DNA from: Craterostigma plantagineum
Taxonomy: Eukaryota; Streptophyta; Magnoliopsida; Lamiales; Linderniaceae
NCBI GenBank assembly: GCA_027422505.1
Contig: JAPQWV010000628.1
Location: 248,001-312,000 of the forward strand
Length of the DNA: 64,000 bases
Direction of reading: 5' to 3'
Part shown: positions 43,501-52,635 of the stretch, piece after piece
How the letters are laid out: each line of letters opens with the position of its first letter
How positions within the stretch are numbered: position 1 is the first letter of the stretch
Translations under genes and position numbers: made by a program
Notes under the pieces: model-generated
What the model saw: only the letters and a program-made list of their open reading frames with translations
The model's database searches: none
Told to the model about the DNA's origin: nothing

Positions 43501-43749
43501 ACGGAGTTCCCTTTCTTCTTGTATTATATTTTCTTTTGCGGGACCTGATGGATGTTTCTGGGAACATCATTACTGTGTCAGGGTTATAGCGTTAGCTATA
43601 CAATTCGTAAGCCAAGTACGAATTCACGCCCTTGGTTGCAATGACCGTCGTCATTGTCCTCGGGTGTCGCTTTGCGCTAGGCTCTCTTTGTCCTTAGCGA
43701 GTTCAGTATCTGAGTAGACACTTAGGTCTACAAAATTATAACCCCATCC

Positions 43750-44260
43750 CTCATCGATTGATCCTGGTTATAGCGCCAGCTTCGCTTTTAGGTACCATTC
43801 ACGTCGCAGGCCTACTGAGAGCCTTTGATGTCCTGTACACCGCAGCTCGTCAGCGGCGGCATCTTGTACGCCCTCATGGGCATCTTTCACATCGCAGACC
43901 TGTGGCCTTTGATGTCCGGTACACCGCCGACCCGTCGGTCTTTGGCATCATCTCACGTCGCAGACTATGAGTCTTTGATGTTGGGTACACCTTAGGTCCG
44001 TCGACCCTCGGCATCGATTATATTATATGGTGCACCTTTCATTATATGATAGAATGCGTATATTCCGACAAGGCGGTATTTTCTTAGGGATGTAATTAGT
44101 TTACCCTGGTTATAGCGCCAGCTTCGCTTGAACGCGTGGTTATAACGTCCACTAGCTTAAACGCGTGGTTATAGCGCCCGCTCACTTAAATGCGTGGTTA
44201 TAGCGCCAGCTCGCTTAGATGCGTGGCTATAGCGTCCGCTCGCTTAGTATCCGGGCTCCT
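43750..44260. repeat. Degenerate tandem repeats inside the Gypsy-like element (first block)
   Basis: Two families: 'tttgatgtc.ggtacaccg' units with 'cgtcgcag' (43795-44000), and units of roughly 33 bp, 'gcgtggttatagcgccagctcgctta' (44103-44250). Confidence 0.75.
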
Positions 44261-45399
44261 TGTTGAAGGCCTAACATTTGAAGTAACGGAGCTCCTTTGT
44301 CCTTGGTTAATGATGAGGTCCCTGGCTCCAGGTCTCCAGAGGCTCGGACCTTCGACTGCTCAAGTGAACAATTTTGGGCTCTGTTGGAAATTGGAATTCC
44401 TCTGCCATGTAGCTCCTATAGGGACTTGAGCTTAAATGGAGCTGGCCCCTGTTTAGAGGAGGTGGGGGTTGTCTGCCTTTGATTGGCACAGATCCCCCAT
44501 ACTCCTCGACCTTGGTTGATGCCACGGTCAAGGAACTTCCTCAATTGTCCCACTATGTGGCATTTCATCCTTCAAATAATAGCAGTCGTTAGTATGATGC
44601 ATGTATTTATTATGATATCGATGATATAAATGAGAATAAGGTTTAGAGGGCCCTGGAATTCCGGCTAAGAGCCTTATCAATGCGGGATGTCTCCCGTGGA
44701 TCAGCGTTGTCGCGGAATCGGCAAATGTGGTAACTAGGCTCCTCAGACCAGCGCGGAGTTGGATTTGCAGCTCCCAGATGCGGAGATTTGGGTAGCACGG
44801 AATTGTCTCTTAGGTCCCACGAATATTACCAGCGAGGAGCTGGGCTTTGAGGTCCTGCGTATCTTTGCCAGAGGGGAGCTGGGAATTGTCTTCCAGCAGA
44901 GCTTTATGCGCCAGCATGAAGCTCAGGTTTTATCTCCCTCGGGTTTTCAGGCGCTGCGGCCCTTTGGAGCTTTTATGCAGGCGCGTAGCTAAGGCTATAG
45001 ATCCCTATCAGAAGCTTAGGGACTTTGCTACCGAAAAGGAGATTGGGCTTTCGGGTGCTAGTGTGGAGCTGGTGGCAATGCAGAGCTCCCTTCGAGGTCC
45101 TACGGACCTTCACGTGCCAAAGCGGAGGATCCTTAAATGGAGCTAGCTCCTATCTGGAAGACGCGGCGGTTTGTCTGCCTTTAGCCGGCACAGATCTCCC
45201 GGGTCTCTTTTTGGCTGCCTTCAGACCTTGGCGAGGCTATGCCCAATGGACCTCCCTAGACGCCATACGAGGATGGGTCCTTCTATTCGGTCCTTCAAAC
45301 AGTAGAAGTTGTTAGTGTGATGTATGTGCTTATAATAATATTGGTAAAGTAAATGAAAATGAGATTCGGTGGGCCCTGCAGTTCCGGCTAAGAGTGCGG

Positions 45400-46265
45400 G
45401 GCTTATATCGCGGATCTTCAGCCGTCGGCACGGAGCTGGCTTCTAGGTCCCCCGAATCTTCACGTGCTCGCGCGGTGCTCGGCTTGTAACTCCCACGTAT
45501 CATTGGACATCAGCGTGAAGCTTGGCTTCTAGGTCCCACGGATCTTCGCGTGCTAGCTAGGAGCTTGGCTTGTATCTCCTGCGGATCTTTGGACGTTAGC
45601 GTGGAGCTACCTTGTAGGTCCACGCGGACCTTCGTTTGCTAGGTGAGGAGCTTGGCTTGTATCTCCTGCGGATCTTTGGACGTTGATGTGGAGCTGCCTT
45701 GTAGGTCCCCGCGGACCTTCGTGTGCTATGTAAGGAACTTGGCTCTTAAATCCCCCAATATAGGAGCTGGGGTCTTCATGGAGCGGGACTTTTTTAAGCC
45801 TTCTGCCAGCGCGGAGCTGGGCCTTTGGGTCTTCTGCCAGCACAGAGCTGGGAGGTCCCGAATGCGGAGCTTTGGGTCCTTGTGCTAGCGCAGACCTGGG
45901 GAGATCCGAATGCGTAGCTTTTCGTATTCCTGCCAGCGTGGCGCTGAATTTTTAGGTCCCAAAGGGGGAGCTCCGGGTCTTCTTGCCAGTGGAGAGCTGA
46001 GAGTTTAGGCCGAAGGGGGAGCTTCGGGTGGGGGAGCTTCGTGTCTTCTTCCCAGCGCAGAGCTGGGCTTTTAGGTCCCGAAGGGGGAGCTTCTGGTCTT
46101 CTTGCCAGCACGGAGCTGGGCTTTTAGGTTTCAAAGGGGGAGCTTCGGATCTTCTTGCCAGCGGAGAGCTGGGCTTTTAGGTTCCGAAGGGGGAGCTTCG
46201 GGTCTTCGTGCCAGCGCGGACCTGGGCTCTTAGGTCCCGAAGGGGGAGCTTCGGGTCTTCATCCT
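45400..46265. repeat. Degenerate tandem repeats inside the Gypsy-like element (second block)
   Basis: Units such as 'gagcttggcttgtatctcc' alternate with 'cttgtaggtcc' (45480-45740). Further right, units of roughly 60 bp contain 'cccgaagggggagcttcggg' and 'cttgccagcgcagagctggg' (45790-46260). Apparent frames across them are repeat artefacts. Confidence 0.8.
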
Positions 46266-46504
46266 TTCCTCTTCTCGGTCAAGGTGGTGCACATGGTATT
46301 ACGTCTCAGGAGCTTCAGTCGCACTTTGATAGCTCATGCGGGTTATAAGTCCAAATACTTCGGCATAGAGGGTCTTCCTCCCCCAGTTTCTTTGCATATT
46401 TTGTCTCGTCCTAGTAGAAATGAGAAGAAGAAAAGAGAAAAAGAAGACGTTAAGCACAGCTTCGCACAACATAGGCAAAATTACTCACGCCTTCAACTCG
46501 GAAT

Positions 46505-46524
46505 TTCCCACAGACGGCGCCATT
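46505..46524 (-). promoter_or_regulatory. Primer binding site/leader of the Gypsy-like element
   Basis: On the minus strand AATGGCGCCGTCTGTGGGAA directly follows the LTR end ATATCA. It is this site that fixes the element's orientation. Confidence 0.75.
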
Positions 46525-48027
46525 TGATATGGGGCTATCCCAATCAACAAGATTTATATGTGGGGAAATTTATATAGCCGGAGAATCGATAAAATTACAT
46601 GCGTAAGGTGCTTATTTGTAAAGGAATTGAAAGGGACGTGTTTGGAACTTGTTGGGGACGTATTTGGGGTATTGGGACGTATTGGCGACCTGTTTGGGAC
46701 ATTGGGGCGTATTGGGGACCTGTCTGGGACATGTTTGGGACGTAAATGAAATGACACAAGGAATTACATGGTTCGGATCTTTGCAGATCCTACGTCCACG
46801 GGCGCTCTAAAACCTCTGTTCACTATACTTTAATGATTTACACACTCAAACAACTCACTCTCTCACATTTATCTTAAGAACACTTAATAAAATAGCTACT
46901 AGGACGTTGAAGATATGGTGTTTAATGTAGAGAGAGAATATTATGTGTTAAGAAGCGTGGAATGAGAATGATGGATGAAAATGGTGAAGACCTCCTTTTA
47001 TAGGAGGCTCTTGGATATTGCCTGAAGGTAGGTCCCTAGCTCTTGGACATTGTCTGAAGGTTTAAACCGAGCTCCCTGGTGATTTTATCTTCTGGGACAA
47101 CGTGTAGCCTTTGCAGTCTGTCAGAGGTCCTTTTTGCAGCAGTCATAGCCATCAGTCACATCCTCCAGCTTTATGAAGTCCCCTTGTAGCGTATTGAAGA
47201 AGCCTTCTTCTTCTTGGGATCGTCACCTACCTATTAGAGGTCCCTGAAGGTCCCTAAAAACTCTTATTTCCTGTTCTTAGCTTAACAAAGCGTCTTGGAG
47301 GTCCCTAAAGTCTTTCGGAGGTCCCTATCTCTATTATTTATCATTATGTAGTAAGTATAAATATTTTCCAATGGGCCTACTGAGCCTTTTTATCTTTTAT
47401 TTTATGGCCCATCTATTTTGGTCCGTATCAGTTATCTAATGAAATCGTTCACTATTTTCTTATGGGACCGACCAGAAATTAGTGTCAGTTTCATTTTCAT
47501 TTTCATAAAATCGCTTTGTTTCATTTTCATGTTTTTTTTGGACCTTTGAATTGTTTTTGCTACATGTCACGTTCTATAAATCTTCTTTGCTCCTAACCGA
47601 AAACAGAAGCGAAAAAACCGAACCGAATTATAAAAATCGAACCGAACCAAATTAAAACGGTTCGGATATCAGATTAAGTATTTTCGAACATTCCACTATA
47701 AAATATTTATTTTTTATTTATTTATTTTAGTTACATTTACCGTTGAAATTTATGCTATATTAACGTATCATACTGTATTTGGAAAAAAATAACTGATCGG
47801 GGGCCCGAAATTTAAGTTTCGCTTCAGACACGTGATTTCTCAGCTACGGCCCTGATTACCCATATAATGTTCTTAGCGATTCTTGTACTGTAATCACAAG
47901 TGATCAATAAAATTACCGATTCGTCGATCGTGGATGTAGGATCTTCATATCCGAACCACGTTAAAAGATTGTCTTCCAACTTCTTTCAATCTTTTAACTG
48001 GGAATTGCAAATTGATGCAACACGTTA

Positions 48028-48655
48028 TAGTGAATTTTTAGTAGTTTAAACAGATGATTGGAGTTGTATGATAAAAGGGAGAACGACATTTTTAGTCCCC
48101 GATGTTTGGAGCATGGGCGTTTCTGGTTCCCCATGTTTCGAGGTAAAACTTTTAGTCCCCAATGTTCCCAATTTTGGACGGTTTTGGTCCCTCGATTAAT
48201 TTAATTGCTAATTTAGACGAAATTTAACACGTGAGAGCCCATGACCTCCTTTTACTTGACGTAAAACCTCATAACACATCTTCTTTGATTTAAACGCACA
48301 TGAACATCATTATATATCACATTTAGGAAAGGATCGACAACTTTGAAAATGAGTTAAATGTGATACGAAATGATGCTCACGTGCGTTTAAGTCGAAGAAG
48401 AAGATGTGCTATGTGATTTTATGTCGAGTAAAAGGAAATCATGGGCTCTCAGGTGTTAAATTTCGTCTAAATTAGCAATTAAATTAATCGAGGGACCAAA
48501 ACCGTCCAAAATTGGGAACATTGGGGACTAAAAGTTTTACCTCGAAACATGGGGAACCAGAAACGTCCATGCTCCAAACATCGGGGACTAAAAATGTCGT
48601 TCTCCCTTTTATCATACAACTCCAATCATCTGTTTAAACTACTAAAAATTCACTA
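48028..48655. mobile_element. Palindromic foldback element (628 bp)
   Basis: Almost the whole unit is an inverted repeat: the left arm starts tagtgaatttttagtagttt and the right arm ends with its complement. The arms include gggagaacgacatttttagt and the recurring 'tagtccc(c/a).atgttt' motif; the centre is near 48335. TTA flanks both sides (48025-48027, 48656-48658), suggesting a PIF/Harbinger-type insertion. A transcript would fold into a hairpin of about 300 bp. Confidence 0.8.
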
Positions 48656-48889
48656 TTACAACTACTCACATTATATACAATGATATAATAACCAACACTA
48701 GTTCACTACATTATAATACTTCCAAAAAACTCACATTTTACTTCATCAATAACTCATTAACATTCACACTTTAATAATTCATCATCTTACCAATTTATCT
48801 ATAATCTATAAAGTCAAAGATACTATTCATGAGTTGGAGAAATACATATGCGTTCGGTGCCAAACAAGCAAATTGTTTATAAATAGTGG

Positions 48890-49368
48890 ACGAAATATAT
48901 TTTTAGTCCTCAATATTTGCGACATCGGCATTCTAGTTCATTGACATATTCCGAGGTGCCACTTTATTTCCAATATTACCGATTTTGACCTGTTTAGATC
49001 ACTCGATTAATTTAATCATTAATTTAGACGAAATTTAACAAGTGCGAGCACATAATCTTCTTTTAGTCGACTTAAAACTTCATAATTCATCTTCTTCTTC
49101 GACTTAAATGCACGTTAGCATTATTACATATCACATTCAAAAAATGATTGACGGTCTTAAAGCTGAATTAAATGTGATGCGTAATGATACTCAAGTGCGT
49201 TTAAGTCGAAGAAGAGGATATGCTATGATGTTTGAAGCCGACTAAAACGAGATCATGTGCTCTCAAGCATTAAATTGCGTCTGTTTTAACGATTAAATTA
49301 ATTGAGAAACGAAACGGCCTAAAATCGGTGCAATTGAAGACTAAAAGTGGCACTCCCGGAAATATATT
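48890..49368. repeat. Degenerate relative of the foldback element
   Basis: The left arm (atttttagtcctcaatatttg, gatcactcgattaatttaat) and the right arm (attaaattaattgag, gactaaaagtggca) are diverged inverted copies related to 48028-48655. The centre carries 'cgtttaagtcgaagaaga' motifs also found there. Confidence 0.7.
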
Positions 49369-49768
49369 ATTATAATTAGTTAATATATCGATCAGGTATT
49401 TTTGATAATATGAAAATACTAGATATTTTCTCGAATGAGTATTAGATATTGTTCTGATAATATAATAAGATATTTTTGTCGAAATAATATAAATAAGCTT
49501 GTCAGCGGAGCAGAATTAGGGCAAGGGCCGAATAATGAAGGGAGACGAAATGAGCACATTGCCTCAACTCCCTCACGCATCGAAACCAGACAAGTGAGTG
49601 TGCCTCTCATCAACTCCAGAATTTGTACATGTGGTATAGCATTCCATATGCTCAAATTTTAAAAAAGAAAAGAAAGAAATTATCAGCAGAAATAAATAAT
49701 AAGAAACACACTTCAGTTTGAGATTCTGAATATATTGAAGGGTGGCTATGTCATCCATCACCAATCAC
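49369..49768. other. 3' flank of NLR-E, paralogous to the NLR-D flank
   Basis: Same order of blocks as 19108-19624, including gtcagcggagcagaattagg and the Lys-rich tract upstream of the gene end. No separate gene. Confidence 0.7.
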
Positions 49769-52414
49769 TCAGCAATTATCAGCATCAATCTGATAAGTCC
49801 GCCAGTTTAAATCCTCGACATGAACGACAAGCGTTTCGTCACCAGAGATGATTCGTTCCTCTACTATGGCCCTTGCAGAATCCATAACTCCATGAGGGCA
49901 CACAATAAGCGAAATCGAACGTAGGGAGGGAAGTTCTCCTATTTCTTCAGGGATTGCATCAAGACCTCTCATTCTATCAAGAACAAGAGACACGAGGGCA
50001 GGAAAGTGAACTTCATGATCAACGCACCACTGCGCAAGATTTAACCTCGCGAGCTCCAAATGTCTCAAGCTAACAAATTCTCCTTCCTTGGGATTCCACT
50101 GCTCTCCTATGAAAGAGTCCTCCAACAATTTCAGCACCTGAAGGTTAGGCAGCGAACAGACGATTGAAAGATCGTCCCACGCGAACCTGCAGCCTTGCAA
50201 GCTCAATTTCTTCAACGACCGTGGAAATGCAACGGATTCCTTACACCTTCCCCGTATGGACAATGATTCAAGCTTTTTTAGATGAGAGAGATTTCCTAGA
50301 CCCGTATTTGATCCAACCAGACCTAATTTTCTTAAATTTGGGATTTTTTCAACAATCTCCGCCGTGAAGTTGAAGGCTTCGACTGTTTTAAGCGTCTGCA
50401 GATTTTCTAAGACTCTCGGCGTGTCGCGAAATTGACGGGACAACCTAAATTGGCCAACTTTCACTTGTCTTAACTGGGGCATTTTCCATAGTGTGGACGA
50501 CAGAGACACATGTCCTTTATAGAAATGAAGGATTTCTAGATTCCAAAGTAGATATAATTTGTTCCGAACACCTACAAAATCGCCAGGATCACAGGGCTTG
50601 ATAAAAAGGCCTCGATCTTTAGCCATTAGTGGATAATATTGTCTTCCGGTTCGAACTGCAACAACGAATCTTGATCTCGCGAACTTAGGAAACGTTCTCT
50701 TGCAAGACATGCACATCATGATTTGACAATTATTGTTTGGTATCGAACCGAGGATTTCAGGGTCCAACACCGTCATGTCCCTACACCTCGTGTGACAATG
50801 AAAACAGACGTCATTGAAGTCGTCACCTACTGAAACGATTCTAGAAATGTCCAATAACTGTTCTTTTTTAGATTCGCCATTGCAAAACTCCCGTAGAATA
50901 TCGTGGATGACACAACCTTTAATATTCCCGATTCTATCCCTTCTACGAATCAAGAGCATATTTCTTCCGACAAGATCTTCCAAGTATTTCCTCGCAGCTT
51001 CTTCCAAGGTTTTTCCTGTCACTGGCTTTACGAATCCTTGGGAAACCCATCTTTTGATCAGTTCAGACACTTTAATTTCTTCATCTTCATCAAAATGCCT
51101 CATGTAGAGAAAACACGGTTTAAGATGGATCGGTAAGTGATGGTAGCTCAAGGATAAGATTTTGTAGCAATAGTCATCGTACGCAGACGAGTTTATATCT
51201 TCCGCAACAGTTTCCCAATACTCTTTTTTCATGTTCGAACGTGCAAGCAACCCGCCAATCACTACGAGAATGAGAGGCAGTCCCTTGCAACGCTTTGATA
51301 TTTTAATTCCTATTTCTTCTAGTTCGAAATTCCAACCGCCATCTTCAAATGCTATCTCCCTAAGCAGATCCTAACTTTTATCGCCATCTAAAAACTTCAT
51401 CGTGTAAGAATTTTTACGAGAGTCTAAAGAACTTGCAATGTCAGACAGCCTAGTGGTCACTAGAACTCGACTTCCTTTTCCATTGTTGGGAAACCCCTGA
51501 TTTAAATCATCCCAAGCTTCTAGGCTCCAAACATCGTCCAAAACGATCAAATATCTCTTGCCAAATAGCTTTTGATGAAGCTGCACGATCAACTCACTCA
51601 CACTTTCATTCATATCTATAAGAACACCGTCTGCCAAAAGTCCCCGAATGACTCTCTTGACACTATAATCTTGAGATATTGTTAGCCAAATACGCACTTC
51701 AAAGTGATCCAAGATATAGCGATGATCAAAAAGACTTCTGACGAGAGTGGTCTTACCAATCCCACCCATACCTACGATGGGTACAACCATGAGATCTCTT
51801 TGGCTACAGCAGAGCTTATCCAGGACATGGTTTAGCTGATCGTCAAATCCCACCATTTTATTCGACGATGGCTTGTCACCAGTGAACCCAACATCTTGAT
51901 CATGTTGAGTGATCCTCAGAGTCTCCAACGCTTCGTCGACCGAATCCACGACTCCACGAGGCTGATCTTGATCATGTTGAGTGGTCCTCAATGTCTCCAA
52001 TTTTTTGTTGACCGATTTGATCTCCTCTATCACTCGAAGAATTTCAGCCTTCATTAGAGCATATGGATTGAACTTCTCTAGGCTCACTCCATTAATCAAA
52101 TAAAAATTTAGGTCCGTAGCATATCGATTGATCTCCTGTTGATGTTCTTCGTAAAGTCGACCCACCACATAGTTACCAATTAAGATTTCAGCATCATATG
52201 TGACTCGGGGGATCTTCCTTACTATGTTCATTAGATCTTCGTATGTCGTCGTTGAGGAATAATCTTCCAAAAACTTTTGCAGGTAGCAAAGCTTCTCTCG
52301 CAGATCGTCAATCTGTTCTTGAGCGTCTGTAAATAAGTAAATGCGAGAAGGGTGTTGAATGTTGTCTACAACACGCAAGAGAGAGAGCACAGAGGCATAT
52401 GCAGCTACTGCCAT
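49769..52414 (-). pseudogene. NLR-E: full-length CC-NB-ARC-LRR gene with one amber codon
   Basis: 882 codons in one frame from ATG 52414-52412 to the stop at 49769-49771, the same length as NLR-A with its tail. The only break is TAG at 51371-51373, where the paralogues have Trp in the motif DKSWDLLREIAFE, between RNBS-B and GLPL. Parts, counting from this Met: CC 1-140; linker with two repeat units (TLRTTQHDQDQPRG, TLRITQHDQD) at about 160-178; P-loop 215-223; kinase-2 289-296; then past the stop GLPL, GIHD-type VIHD, the Cys cluster CFHC-HTRC...CMSC and LRRs ending HVEDLNWRTYQIDADNC. The frame is open 28 codons further upstream, but the homologous start is preferred. The stop may be a real null allele, a very young pseudogene or a sequencing error. 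Nearest relative in the window: NLR-D. Confidence 0.88.
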
Positions 52415-52553
52415 TTTTTTTTCTCTGTGAAGGAAAAATATCAGTCGGAAGGTAATTAATTTGGAATGAAAATTGAGAAGAAAGAAGAAGGCTGGCATAC
52501 GAAGGACGGATATTCAGTTTCAATATGAATCAATTGTTCAGGATTCTAAAGCG

Positions 52554-52586
52554 CGTTTTGGTCGTTTAAGTCAACGATGAAAAAGT
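52554..52586 (-). promoter_or_regulatory. Conserved W-box-containing promoter block of NLR-E
   Basis: Contains cgttttggtcgtttaagtc followed by aacgatgaaaa, nearly the same as 3822-3857 upstream of NLR-A, about 155 bp before the ATG; TTGAC core on the coding strand. Confidence 0.55.
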
Positions 52587-52635
52587 TTTTTAAGTCTTCG
52601 GTTCAGAACAACCTTAAAGTCGAAGTCGTCGAACC

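Larger units (their letters stand above)
41164..47430 (-). mobile_element. Non-coding Gypsy-like (Tat-type, LARD-like) LTR element
   Basis: Direct repeats 41164-42090 (927 bp) and 46525-47430 (906 bp) form LTRs. Read on the minus strand they start TGATACGGACC and end CCATATCA. Next to the minus-strand 5' LTR (46525-47430) lies AATGGCGCCGTCTGTGGGAA (46505-46524), a primer-site/leader typical of plant Gypsy (Tat-type) elements; a purine tract agtaggggagtgg precedes the other LTR. The target duplication is gttat (41158-41162 and 47431-47435). The 4.4-kb interior has no retroviral-type protein domain and consists largely of degenerate tandem repeats. It must be mobilised in trans. The LTRs differ by few bases and one 21-bp unit. 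Confidence 0.85.
40803..47854. mobile_element. Non-autonomous hAT carrying a nested LTR element
   Basis: An exact 8-bp target duplication attaccca (40795-40802 and 47855-47862) flanks inverted ends CAGGCCCGTAGCT at the left and, inverted, CAGGGCCGTAGCT at the right. Removing the Gypsy-like element leaves about 785 bp of hAT sequence (40803-41163 and 47431-47854) with no transposase. Confidence 0.88.
40515..48027 (+). mobile_element. Copia 3' LTR interrupted by a nested hAT
   Basis: LTR-like sequence runs 40515-40802 and resumes at 47855 ('attacccatataatg', 'aaattaccgattcgtcgatcgtgg'). It is split by the hAT at 40803-47854. The distal end of the LTR was not fixed and is placed no further than the foldback element at 48028. 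No matching 5' LTR is recognised. Confidence 0.5.

Noticed and set aside
43048..46577. Several open frames as genes (for example 43048-43302, 44759-44992, 45643-45888, 46155-46577)
   Set aside because: They lie inside the tandem-repeat interior of a non-coding LTR element, are open on both strands because of the repeat composition, and show no known domain.
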